Shown piece by piece: positions 1 through 9,373 of a DNA stretch of 45,154 bases. The DNA is from an uncultured Chromatiales bacterium (GTDB lineage: Bacteria > Pseudomonadota > Gammaproteobacteria > Steroidobacterales > BM003): contig CAKZML010000195.1 in NCBI GenBank assembly GCA_937128475.1, positions 1 to 45,154 of the forward strand. Reading direction: 5' to 3'. The notes beneath the pieces were generated by a model. The model was not told the DNA's origin. It saw only the letters and a program-made list of their open reading frames with translations, and did no database searches. The number at the start of each line of letters is the position of its first letter. Within the stretch, counting starts at the first letter, position 1. The translations under genes and the position numbers were made by a program.

Positions 1-311
1 ATTAGGTTTGCAGGTCCGGGGCTTCTGCGTCCCGGACCCTGTATCCTCACCGGCTCTTTCCAGGCGCCAGGGCCGCCAGGCCAGTCCGCCCCATGACCGC
101 CGACATAATCATATCCTGCAGGCACAATCCCCAACTGCCGGTTACTTCGCCCTGTCCGGGGCTCTCTGAGGCTGTTGAGGGGCCATAATTGCCTCCGATG
201 CCCGGGTTTTCGTGAGCAGCACCCTTCGGAAAACCTCGAGGGCATCCTGACGATTCGCGATGTACAATTCCTCATCGTGTCCGAACACCCTGCTACAAGG
301 ACTGCAATATC

Positions 312-1835
312 ATGACGGTCATACGCGAAGAAGATTTCATCCAGAGCATTGCTGAAGGCTTTCAGTTCATCTCCTACTATCACCCGATCGACTACATCCA
401 GGCGCTCTCCGAGGCTTACGAAAGAGAGAAGTCGCCGGCCGCCAAGGATGCCATGGCCCAGATACTGGTGAACTCCCGTATGTCTGCCGAGGGCCACAGG
501 CCCATTTGCCAGGACACCGGTATTTGCGTGGTCTTTCTCAAGGTCGGTCAGAAGGTGACCTTTGATACCAAGCGCAGTGTCCAGGAATTGGTGGACGAAG
601 GGGTACGTCGGGCGTACACAGATAAGGACAACACCCTGCGGGCCTCGGTGCTCTCGGATCCGGCTGGCAAACGCCAGAATACCCGGGACAACACCCCCGC
701 TATCGTGCATGTGGAACTGGTTCCAGGCGATACCGTGGACGTGCGAATTGCGGCCAAGGGTGGCGGTTCCGAAAACAAGTCGAAATTCGTCATGCTCAAT
801 CCCAGTGACAGCGTGGTTGATTGGGTGCTGGAAACGGTTCCCAAGATGGGGGCCGGCTGGTGCCCGCCGGGAATGCTGGGGATTGGCATCGGCGGCACGG
901 CTGAGAAAGCCATGTTGCTGGCCAAAGAGTCCCTGATGGACCACGTGGATATCCATGAACTGGCTGAGCGAGGCCCCTCCAATCGTGCTGAGGAACTGCG
1001 TCTCGAGTTGTATGAAAAGGTGAATGCGCTGGGCATCGGTGCCCAGGGTCTTGGTGGTCTGACCACGGTCCTGGACGTAAAGGTCAAGGACTACCCAACA
1101 CATGCAGCCTCTTTGCCGGTGGCCATGATTCCGAACTGCGCGGCGACCCGGCATGCCCACTTCATGCTCAATGGTCACGGACCGGCTCAGCTTGAAGCGC
1201 CCAGTCTTGAAGACTGGCCCAAGATTACCTGGTCGGTGAGTGCCGATACCCGCCGTGTGAACCTGGATGAGGTGACTCCCGAAGATGTCGCCAGCTGGAA
1301 ACCCGGCGAGCGCATTTTGCTCTCCGGCAAGCTCCTGACCGGCCGGGATGCCGCTCACAAGCGCATTGCAGATATGTTTGCCCGTGGCGAGCCACTGCCT
1401 GAGGGCGTGGATTTCACCAACCGCTTTATCTATTACGTCGGCCCGGTGGATCCGGTGCGCGACGAGGTCGTTGGCCCGGCAGGTCCCACCACCTCGACCC
1501 GCATGGATAAGTTCACCGAGATGATGCTGGATAAGACCGGCTTGATTGGCATGGTGGGTAAGGCAGAACGCGGTCCGGTTGCTATCGAGGCAATCAAGAA
1601 GCACAAGGCCGTCTACCTGATGGCTGTGGGTGGCGCTGCCTTCTTAGTGTCCAAGGCGATTCGTTCATCACGTGTTGTTGCCTTCAAGGAACTCGGGATG
1701 GAAGCGATTCACGAGTTTGAAGTGCGTGATATGCCGGTCACCGTGGCGGTGGATTCAACAGGTAGTTCGGTTCACGAGACCGGCCCTGCCGAGTGGCGGA
1801 TGAAGATTGGCAAGATTCCTGTGAGAGAGGCCTGA
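312..1835 (+). CDS. fumA: Fumarate hydratase class I (Fe-S dependent)
   Basis: 507-aa ORF; class I fumarase motifs such as GHRPICQDTGICVVF, KGGGSENKSKF, GPTTSTRMDKFT. Confidence 0.95.
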   Translation: MTVIREEDFIQSIAEGFQFISYYHPIDYIQALSEAYEREKSPAAKDAMAQILVNSRMSAEGHRPICQDTGICVVFLKVGQKVTFDTKRSVQELVDEGVRRAYTDKDNTLRASVLSDPAGKRQNTRDNTPAIVHVELVPGDTVDVRIAAKGGGSENKSKFVMLNPSDSVVDWVLETVPKMGAGWCPPGMLGIGIGGTAEKAMLLAKESLMDHVDIHELAERGPSNRAEELRLELYEKVNALGIGAQGLGGLTTVLDVKVKDYPTHAASLPVAMIPNCAATRHAHFMLNGHGPAQLEAPSLEDWPKITWSVSADTRRVNLDEVTPEDVASWKPGERILLSGKLLTGRDAAHKRIADMFARGEPLPEGVDFTNRFIYYVGPVDPVRDEVVGPAGPTTSTRMDKFTEMMLDKTGLIGMVGKAERGPVAIEAIKKHKAVYLMAVGGAAFLVSKAIRSSRVVAFKELGMEAIHEFEVRDMPVTVAVDSTGSSVHETGPAEWRMKIGKIPVREA

Positions 1836-1864
1836 AAAGTCTCGTAGTTAATGAAGAGGCGATA

Positions 1865-2791
1865 ATGTCCCAGAGTTCTTCCACCGTCATGATGGTGCGG
1901 CCGCGTAATTTTCTGTCCAACCCGGAGACGGCCGTTTCCAATGCCTTCCAGGTCAAGCATGGGGAAGATGCGGCGGACAATCGTCGTGCGGTTGCCGAGT
2001 TCAACGGGCTGGTGTCCGCCCTGGAAGGGGCCGGAGTGGAAGTGCTGGTTATCGAGGACACGGATTCCCCGGTAAAGCCTGATGCGATCTTCCCCAATAA
2101 CTGGGTGAGTTTTCACGCGGATGGACGGGTTGTCCTGTATCCCATGCTTGCTCCAAACCGACGCCTGGAAAGGCGGCCTGATGTGCTGGAGTATCTGCAC
2201 GAGGACCTGGGTTTTGATATCCGGGAAATTTCTGACCTGAGTGATCACGAGGCCCGGGAGCAGTACCTGGAGGGGACCGGGAGCATGGTGTTCGACCGGG
2301 TGAATCGCCTGGCCTACGCGTGCTTGTCACCGCGCACGCATTTGCAGGCGGCGGCAGACTTTGCCCAGCGGATGGGCTACGAGATGGTCTTGTTCGAAGC
2401 CGTGGATGCCCAGGGCAGCGCGATTTATCACACCAATGTGATGCTCTGCATCGGCTCGGGTCTTGCGGTAATTTGCGCCGATTCCATCCGGGATGAGGCG
2501 GTGCGTGCAGCGGTGCTGCAACGCCTCGAGGAAACTGGCCACGAGTTGGTACTGATTAGCCTCGAACAAATGGAAGCCTTCGCCGGTAATATGCTCGAGG
2601 TCATCGGGCGAGGTGGGAAGGGCAGGCTGGTGATGTCCGGGCGGGCCCATGCCAGCTTGCGAGCCGACCAGCTTGAGATTATTAAAAAATACCTTGAGCC
2701 TCTTGCAGTGTCGGTCCCATATATTGAAGACTGTGCCGGCGGCAGCGTTCGCTGCATGTTGGCGGAAGTGTTCTTACCCCGTAGCGAGTGA
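1865..2791 (+). CDS. Amidinotransferase/arginine-deiminase superfamily protein, CtlX-like (citrulline utilization hydrolase type)
   Basis: ORF MSQSSSTVMMVRPRNFLSNPETAVSNAFQ; motifs FPNNWVSFHADG, EGTGSMVFDR, HTNVML, CAGGSVRCMLAEVF. Start placed at internal ATG 1865, after the fumarase stop. Confidence 0.85.
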   Translation: MSQSSSTVMMVRPRNFLSNPETAVSNAFQVKHGEDAADNRRAVAEFNGLVSALEGAGVEVLVIEDTDSPVKPDAIFPNNWVSFHADGRVVLYPMLAPNRRLERRPDVLEYLHEDLGFDIREISDLSDHEAREQYLEGTGSMVFDRVNRLAYACLSPRTHLQAAADFAQRMGYEMVLFEAVDAQGSAIYHTNVMLCIGSGLAVICADSIRDEAVRAAVLQRLEETGHELVLISLEQMEAFAGNMLEVIGRGGKGRLVMSGRAHASLRADQLEIIKKYLEPLAVSVPYIEDCAGGSVRCMLAEVFLPRSE

Positions 2792-2881
2792 GCCAGGGGG
2801 TCGGCATAGCTCCGGCAACCAGATTACGTTTTTAGCCAGGCCGGCCCCGGAGGGGGTCCGGCTATCGATTGGGAATAAAGT

Positions 2882-4696
2882 ATGACTATCCACTACAGCA
2901 TCTGCCCGGTGCAGCCTGAAAATCATTTGTTTGAGGTGCAAATCCGGATTCCGAACCCGGACCCCAAGGGGCAGGGCCTGTGGTTGCCTGACTGGATTCC
3001 GGGCAGCTATCTTATTCGCGATTTTGCCCGGCAGGTGATCAAGGTGAATGCCAGCTGCGGGGGGCGCCAGATTGGTTGCGAGAAGATTGCCAAGGCAGAG
3101 TGGTTGTGTGATCCCTGCCAGGGAGAGTTGTTGCTGGAATACCAGGTGTATGCCTATGACCTGTCGGTAAGGGGCGCCTACCTGGATAACCAGCGTGGCT
3201 TCTTTAATGCCACCAGCGTATTCCTGGCGGTGAAGTCCCAGGAGCAGCATGCTTGCGAAGTGGATATCCAGCCACCGCGTGATGAGCGCTATAGCGACTG
3301 GAAGGTGGCCACGGCCTTGCTGCCAAACGGCGCAGGGGAGCTGGAATTTGGTTCCTATCGTGCTTCGGATTACGACGAATTAATTGATCACCCGGTGGAG
3401 CTGGGTGATTTCGACGTGATGAGTTTTGAGGCGGCAGGTGTCCCCCACCATTTTGTACTCTCGGGAAGGCATAACGCGGACCTGCCAAGAATCTGTAAAG
3501 ACCTGAAGCGGATCTGCGAGACCCACGCGGATCTGTTTGGCGGCAGCCTGCCCATGGATCGGTACTGGTTTCTCACCCTGGCCCTGGGTGATGCCTACGG
3601 AGGGCTTGAGCATAGAGCCTCTACCGCCCTGGTATGCAAGCGCGAAGACCTGCCCCGGAAAGGCGTTGAAGGCATGGACAAGGGATATCGCCGCTTCCTG
3701 GGATTGTGCAGCCATGAGTATTTTCATTCCTGGAATGTGAAACGCATTAAGCCCCTTGCGTTCACACCCTATGTCCTGGACAGGGAAAATTACACCCGCC
3801 TGCTTTGGGTGTTTGAAGGCATAACCTCGTATTACGACGACCTGGGCCTGGTGCGTAGCGGACTGATCAAGCCGGAAGGCTATCTGGAATTGCTTGCCAA
3901 TTCGATCACCCGCGTGTGGCAGACGCCGGGACGTTTTCGTCAGACCCTGGCTGAATCCAGTTTTGATGCCTGGACCAAGTTCTATAAACAGGACGAGAAT
4001 TCCCCTAACACGATTGTCAGCTATTACGTGAAAGGCGCGCTGGCAGCGCTGGCCCTGGACTTGACCATACGACGGGAAACGGCGGGCAAGCAGTCGCTGG
4101 ATGACGTCATGGGTGTGGTCTGGGAACGCTTCGGAAAGACTGGCGTCGGGATGCCAGAGGACGGATTTGAGGCCCTGGTTCACGAGGTCACAGGCCTGGA
4201 GTTGAAGGGCTTCTTTGATGCGGCAATCCGGGGTGTGGAGGATATACCGCTGCAGGAATTGCTCCAGGATGTCGGCGTGGACTTTACCTTGCGCCCTGCT
4301 GAGAACGCCCTGGACCAGGGTGGCCATGGTGCGCGCACTGCAACCCCGGTAAGTCGTGTCAGTCTCGGTATGAAGACCCGTGACGAGAATGGACGTTGCA
4401 AGGTGGCAACGGTGATGGCGGACAGCCCGGCCCAGCTTGCTGGCATATCCCCGGGTGATGAACTGGTTGCAGTGAATGAGCTCAAGGTGACCCATGCCTC
4501 GTTGGAAGCGTTGCGGACCCGCCTGGTCATCGATCAGCCGGTGACCGTGCACCTGTTCAGGCGTGATGAACTGATAGTCACCCGGTGCACCCCGAGGGCG
4601 GCGCCGGCGGACGTATGTCAGCTGTCTGTAGACATGGCTGCCGCCCCGGAGGCGGCAAGGGCCCGGGGTTTGTGGCTAGGCAGTCCTTCGGCCTGA
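2882..4696 (+). CDS. M61-family metallopeptidase (glycyl aminopeptidase type) with C-terminal PDZ domain
   Basis: LPDWIPGSYLIRDFARQV, HEYFHSWNVKRIKP zinc motif, WVFEGITSYYDDL; PDZ-like ADSPAQLAGISPGDELVAVNE near the C-terminus. Confidence 0.92.
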   Translation: MTIHYSICPVQPENHLFEVQIRIPNPDPKGQGLWLPDWIPGSYLIRDFARQVIKVNASCGGRQIGCEKIAKAEWLCDPCQGELLLEYQVYAYDLSVRGAYLDNQRGFFNATSVFLAVKSQEQHACEVDIQPPRDERYSDWKVATALLPNGAGELEFGSYRASDYDELIDHPVELGDFDVMSFEAAGVPHHFVLSGRHNADLPRICKDLKRICETHADLFGGSLPMDRYWFLTLALGDAYGGLEHRASTALVCKREDLPRKGVEGMDKGYRRFLGLCSHEYFHSWNVKRIKPLAFTPYVLDRENYTRLLWVFEGITSYYDDLGLVRSGLIKPEGYLELLANSITRVWQTPGRFRQTLAESSFDAWTKFYKQDENSPNTIVSYYVKGALAALALDLTIRRETAGKQSLDDVMGVVWERFGKTGVGMPEDGFEALVHEVTGLELKGFFDAAIRGVEDIPLQELLQDVGVDFTLRPAENALDQGGHGARTATPVSRVSLGMKTRDENGRCKVATVMADSPAQLAGISPGDELVAVNELKVTHASLEALRTRLVIDQPVTVHLFRRDELIVTRCTPRAAPADVCQLSVDMAAAPEAARARGLWLGSPSA

Positions 4697-4712
4697 GTCG
4701 TTTCTATGCAAT

Positions 4713-4743
4713 AAAAAAACCGGCGTCATTGACGCCGGTTTTT
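4713..4743 (+). terminator. Intrinsic terminator after the M61 peptidase
   Basis: ACCGGCGTCA-T-TGACGCCGGT hairpin followed by a T run; A run upstream. Confidence 0.9.
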
Positions 4744-4961
4744 GTTTGCCAATGTAAATGACTTGGCTAGAGGACCTTCTGGAACCGCAATCCAGGGCAA
4801 CTGCACTGCCATCTGGATCCGGCGACAAGCCAGTAAATGGCGAGCGCTGGTTTATTTTTTCTTTCTTTTATTGCGTAGGCGGACTGCTAGGTTCCAGACG
4901 TACTAACTTCCCGTAAAGGTTGAACTCCCTCGGGAAAAATATAGTGCATGGAACTTTCGGA

Positions 4962-4987
4962 AACAATTTTCGCAGCAGAAAATTGTT
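4962..4987. other. Perfect 10-bp inverted repeat in a long AT-rich intergenic region
   Basis: AACAATTTTC-gcagca-GAAAATTGTT. Confidence 0.8.
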
Positions 4988-5370
4988 CATAAGTTCTTGT
5001 ATTCATTCTTTGTTTTATAACGCTTTTTATTAAATCGCACCATTTCCAGACTCGGAGAAAGTGGTCTTTGTGCTTTTATACTAGTTCTAAGGCTAGTTTG
5101 GATTAAATATTGCGCTGCACAAATTTGTTGCACCGGAGGCGTACACGGGCGACCTGACCGTGTATTCCAAGTGCTTGTGGAATTCCGCAAAATTCCAGCC
5201 ATATGCGCTCCCGTCGCGACATGATTACTCGGTCTGGTATGCAGCCTGGGCGTCAATCGGTGTGCCCTGTGCCGATTGCCAGAAGCAAGTGCCGGGGCCG
5301 GGCTTGACCCGGGGCATCCTGCCGACCTATCTTCCTGTGTCCTGATGAGACAGACACAAGGTATGCATGA

Positions 5371-5919
5371 ATGAATATCGATACTCCCCTGCGTGAACTA
5401 GGCAAGGTAGATATCCAGGCCTTGCAAGAGGCGATACTGGCGCAGGAAGAGGAGGCGTGGCTTGAGCAAACCCATCGCCAGCAAGCCTATGACGTTCACT
5501 ACAATACCCAGTCAATAGTGCTGGTGTTTTGTGACGGTTGGCCTGATGTGACGGTGAGCAAGGAGCCGGGTTGGGATCGACTGGCGGATGTGGCAGTGCC
5601 AGTCATGCACGACATTATCGGCAGGCTATATCCCAAGGGAGGCACGATTATTCGGGCCATGGCCGCCAAGCTGGTGGCCGGCGGACGAATTACTCCTCAC
5701 CTGGATGCGCATCAGTCATTTCGTAGCAGCCACCGGATCCATATTCCCATCACCACCAACAGCGGTGTTCGATTCATGATTGATGGCCGGCCCTACCAGT
5801 TCCAGGTGGGAGAGGCGTACGAGATCAATAACCAGAAGCGCCATAGTGTGATGAATCGAGGCAAGCAAGACCGCATCACCTTCATCTTTGATTACATACC
5901 CCCGGATAGCGCTGACTAG
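5371..5919 (+). CDS. Aspartyl/asparaginyl beta-hydroxylase domain protein (2-oxoglutarate/Fe(II) dioxygenase)
   Basis: 182 aa; GGRITPHLDAHQSFRSSHRIHIPI, RFMIDGRPYQFQVGEAYEINNQKRHSVMNRGKQDRITFIFDY. Confidence 0.88.
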   Translation: MNIDTPLRELGKVDIQALQEAILAQEEEAWLEQTHRQQAYDVHYNTQSIVLVFCDGWPDVTVSKEPGWDRLADVAVPVMHDIIGRLYPKGGTIIRAMAAKLVAGGRITPHLDAHQSFRSSHRIHIPITTNSGVRFMIDGRPYQFQVGEAYEINNQKRHSVMNRGKQDRITFIFDYIPPDSAD

Positions 5920-5925
5920 GGCGGC

Positions 5926-6173
5926 CATCACGGCCTGTTCAATGCAGCGCTTTGGTACACCGAGATCCAGGACTGGGTAAACACGAATTACAAGTTTTAC
6001 GACACTCTTGCCCCTGACCTGCATGATCTTGGTATTCTGTGCGACCGGATTGCCGGGAGCCATGGTTTATCTGCGAAGCTCATGCTGACGGATGCCTGGA
6101 TGAGGCTTTGGAAAAATTTGAGCAAGCGGTTGATGTGATGCTTTCCGAGCATCCCACACTTCTTGGTTCCTGA
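5926..6173 (+). pseudogene. C-terminal remnant of a class III-type PLP aminotransferase, frameshifted
   Basis: Frame 1 (5926-6042) HHGLFNAALWYTEIQDWVNTNYKFYDTLAPDLHDLGILC, then frame shifted by one base (6045-6173) PDCREPWFICEAHADGCLDEALEKFEQAVDVMLSEHPTLLGS*. The join resembles an aminotransferase III tail (GI..EP..(F)xxAHxD..(L)(D)EALexFE). Confidence 0.6.
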
Positions 6174-6204
6174 GAACACTAGACTAGCAAGCGGAAATTG
6201 CACG

Positions 6205-7818
6205 ATGAAATACGACGCGATAGTTATAGGCGCCGGACATAACGGACTCGCCAATGCTGCCTTCTTGGCCAAGGCGGGAATGAAAGTCCTGGTGCTGGAG
6301 CGCAACCCGTACATTGGGGGCGCGGCAGTAAGCAGGGAATTGCACAAGGGGTGGATCTATTCGAATTGCTCCTACGTATGCAGTTTGTTGCGACCTGAGA
6401 TTTATCGAAACCTGAACCTGGCCAAGCATGGTCTGCAGGTCGTGCCCTATGGTGGCGGCGCAACATTCCTGAGCGACGGCGACATCCTGGGAAACTACGT
6501 TGATCACGATGTGCAGCGGCGAGAAATTGCCCGGCACAACAAGCGTGATGCAGATGCTTATCATCGTTTCTCACGAGACGTGACCAGGCAGTGCAGATTC
6601 ATCCGTGATTTCCTCCTGCGTACCCCGCCGGATCCCACCTCGTTCAGACCCCGGGATATTTCCGAACTCATGTTCATGATGAAGAAGTTCCTGAACCTGG
6701 GCGAGAAGACCATGTACGAGACCATTCGCTTCTACAGCATGAGCGTGGCCGAGTACCTGGACGAATATTTTGAGTCCGACACGATCAAGGCTCATTTCTC
6801 CGGTAGCGGAATCATTGGCACTGCCCTGGGTGTGTATTCACCCGGTACGGCTTACGTGCTGTTGCACCATTACATGGGTGATATTGATGGCAGCGCCGGC
6901 GCATGGGGCTTTGCCCGTGGCGGTATGGGTGCTGTCAGCAAGGCCCTGGCGGGCGCCTTCCAGGAGCATGGCGGCGAGATCAGGACCAGTGCCGGAGTCG
7001 AGCAGATTATCGTTAGAAACGGCAAGGCCACAGGCGTGGCCTTGGAAAATGGTGACGAGATTTACGCCGACGTGGTGGTCTCGAACCTGGATCCCAAGCG
7101 TACCTTCCTGAAGTTGTTTGATGAGAAGGACCTGGACCCGCGAGTGGCGGAGAAGGCCAGGAACTTCAAGATCCGTGGCTCTTCAGGCAAGTTGAACATC
7201 GCCCTGGACGGGGTGCCGGAATGGCCCGCCCTGGGCGACAACAATCCGCTGCGTTTTGGCGACATGCATTTTGTGGATTCGCTGGAGCGCCTTGAGCGTG
7301 CCTACGATGACTGGAAGAACGGCATGTGGTCACGTGACCCCTATGTGGATCTCCTGATTCCCACCTTGACCGATCCCACCATGGCGCCTCCGGGAAAACA
7401 CTTCATGTCGGTGTTTGTTCAGTATGTGCCGCCCAAGGTCAAGGGCAAGGACTGGACGGACGAGGACCGGGATGCCTTTGGCAAAGTGGTGATCGACCAG
7501 ATTTCCAAGCACAGCCCCAACTTCAAGGACTTGATCCTGCATGCGGAGGTTCGCACGCCACGGGAACTGGAAGCAGAAGTCGGCTTGACCGAAGGAAATA
7601 TTTTCCAGGGTGAACTGACTATGGATCAGCTGATGTTTAATCGTCCTTTCCCCGGTTACGCCCAGTACCGCGGCCCGGTGAAAGGCATGTATATGTGTGG
7701 TTCCGGTACCCATCCTGGCGGTGGCGTAATGGCTGCCCCTGGCGCCAATGCCGCAAGAGAAATCCTGGCGGATATGAAACGAACCAACGTAGTGCCGGAG
7801 ACCGAACTCGATGACTGA
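6205..7818 (+). CDS. Phytoene desaturase/PYROXD2-like NAD(P)/FAD-dependent oxidoreductase (paralog 1)
   Basis: N-terminal MKYDAIVIGAGHNGLANAAFLAKAG dinucleotide-binding fold; C-terminal MYMCGSGTHPGGGVMAAPGANAA. Confidence 0.9.
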   Translation: MKYDAIVIGAGHNGLANAAFLAKAGMKVLVLERNPYIGGAAVSRELHKGWIYSNCSYVCSLLRPEIYRNLNLAKHGLQVVPYGGGATFLSDGDILGNYVDHDVQRREIARHNKRDADAYHRFSRDVTRQCRFIRDFLLRTPPDPTSFRPRDISELMFMMKKFLNLGEKTMYETIRFYSMSVAEYLDEYFESDTIKAHFSGSGIIGTALGVYSPGTAYVLLHHYMGDIDGSAGAWGFARGGMGAVSKALAGAFQEHGGEIRTSAGVEQIIVRNGKATGVALENGDEIYADVVVSNLDPKRTFLKLFDEKDLDPRVAEKARNFKIRGSSGKLNIALDGVPEWPALGDNNPLRFGDMHFVDSLERLERAYDDWKNGMWSRDPYVDLLIPTLTDPTMAPPGKHFMSVFVQYVPPKVKGKDWTDEDRDAFGKVVIDQISKHSPNFKDLILHAEVRTPRELEAEVGLTEGNIFQGELTMDQLMFNRPFPGYAQYRGPVKGMYMCGSGTHPGGGVMAAPGANAAREILADMKRTNVVPETELDD

Positions 7819-9373
7819 CAATAGCGTAATTATCGTTGGGGGAGGCCATAACGGCCTGGTGTGTGCAGCCTACCTGGCAAAGGCAGGGCGCAAGGTCACC
7901 GTGCTGGAAGCGGCAGACCAGGTGGGCGGCGCGGCCGTTACCCGGGAGTTCGCGCCCGGCTACCAGGTTTCAGCCTGTGCCCATTTGCTGTTCATGCTGG
8001 ATAAGGATATTTCATCCGGCCTGGGCCTTAAAAAACATGGTTTGAAACTGGCTGCTGCGGACATGGAAACCGTGTCGCTGTCAGATACCGGTGAGCACCT
8101 GTTCCTGTCCGGTCCCGAGGCTCGGGGTGGTGACTTGTCTGCAGACGATGCTGCCAAGCTCAAGCAATTCAATGCGCGCATGAACAAGTTCGCGGACGTG
8201 CTGAGAAAGGTCTACAAGGGCCGTCCTCCTCGTCTGGTGGGTGAGTGGCAGGAACTCAAAGGGTTGGCCAAGCTGGGCCTGGCTGTTCGTGGCATGGGTC
8301 GTGAGGACATGCGTGAATTCCTGCGTATTGCCGGGATTAATATTTACGATGTTCTGCAAGAGCAGTTCGACAGCGAAATGCTCAAGGGCGCCGTGGCCTG
8401 GGATGCGGTCCTGGGTGGACACCTGGGGCCTCGCTCTAATAACAGCATCCTTAATTACCTGCACAAGCTGACTGGTGATGTGAATGGAAAGCGCGGAGCT
8501 ATGGCTTCTGTTCGCGGTGGCATGGGCGGCGTAACTGCTGCATTGGCCAAAGCCGCTGAAGCTGCAGGCGCTGAGATTCGAACCTCGACTGTTGTTTCGC
8601 GAATCATCGTGGAAAACGGCACTGTGACCGGTGTTGAGCTTGAGAATGGCGAGAAGCTCAGCGCATCCAAAGTGGTGTCCAATGCTGATCCTCGTACCAC
8701 CTTCATGGACCTGGTTGGACTGAAGCACCTGGAAGCAGGTGTTGCACTGCAAGTGCGGAATATTCGCTCTCGGGGCAGCGTTGCGAAGTTGCACCTGGCG
8801 CTGGATTCTCTGCCCCGGTTTACCGGCCTGGATGAGAAGGCCCTCGGTGGTCGCTTGCTGATTTCCCCCAGCGTGGTGGAGCTTGAGCAGGCCTTTGATT
8901 TCTCCAAGTACGGCGAGATATCCGAGTCACCGATGATGGAAATTACCCTGCCCACGGTGCATGACGACAGCCTGGCCCCCGGCGGCAAGCATGTTCTGTC
9001 TGCACTGGTGCAGTACGCCCCCTATAACCTGAAACAGGGTTGGGAAAGCGGTCGTGGCGAATTGCTTAAGCGCTGCATGGCGGTCCTGGAGCGTTACGCA
9101 CCTGGCATCGGCGCCACGGTATTGCACAGCGAAGTCTTGTCTCCGGCCGACATTGAACGGGAGTTCAGGATCGCCGGTGGTCACTGGCATCACGGTGAGT
9201 TTGCCCTGGACCAGTTCATGATGACTCGACCCATGCATGGTAGTGCCCAGTACGCGACGCCCCTGCCCGGATTGTTCTTGTGCGGTGCGGGTGCGCATCC
9301 CGGTGGTGGTGTCATGGGAGCGGCCGGGCGTAATGCTGCGAATGAAATTATTGCCAGGGGAGATGCGGCATGA
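7811..9373 (+). CDS. PYROXD2-like FAD-dependent oxidoreductase (paralog 2)
   Basis: MTDNSVIIVGGGHNGLVCAAYLAKAG and LFLCGAGAHPGGGVMGAAGRNAA; overlaps paralog 1 by 8 bp. Confidence 0.9.
   Translation: MTDNSVIIVGGGHNGLVCAAYLAKAGRKVTVLEAADQVGGAAVTREFAPGYQVSACAHLLFMLDKDISSGLGLKKHGLKLAAADMETVSLSDTGEHLFLSGPEARGGDLSADDAAKLKQFNARMNKFADVLRKVYKGRPPRLVGEWQELKGLAKLGLAVRGMGREDMREFLRIAGINIYDVLQEQFDSEMLKGAVAWDAVLGGHLGPRSNNSILNYLHKLTGDVNGKRGAMASVRGGMGGVTAALAKAAEAAGAEIRTSTVVSRIIVENGTVTGVELENGEKLSASKVVSNADPRTTFMDLVGLKHLEAGVALQVRNIRSRGSVAKLHLALDSLPRFTGLDEKALGGRLLISPSVVELEQAFDFSKYGEISESPMMEITLPTVHDDSLAPGGKHVLSALVQYAPYNLKQGWESGRGELLKRCMAVLERYAPGIGATVLHSEVLSPADIEREFRIAGGHWHHGEFALDQFMMTRPMHGSAQYATPLPGLFLCGAGAHPGGGVMGAAGRNAANEIIARGDAA

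Noticed and set aside
13-38. GGTCCGGG-N10-CCCGGACC hairpin at the left edge as a terminator
   Set aside because: Perfect 8-bp stem but no T run on either side; the preceding gene is outside the window, so function cannot be assigned.
548-1087. Long antisense ORFs opposite fumarase and many other genes in the ORF track
   Set aside because: Typical shadow ORFs in GC-rich coding DNA; translations are Ser/Arg/Pro-rich with no family resemblance and the sense strand encodes clear families.
3380-4552. 390-aa minus ORF inside the M61 peptidase gene
   Set aside because: Lies wholly within a well-supported CDS; translation shows no recognizable domain.
6205-9373. Carotenoid biosynthesis locus
   Set aside because: The CrtI-like proteins are of the PYROXD2-type and no phytoene synthase, cyclase or GGPP synthase gene is present.
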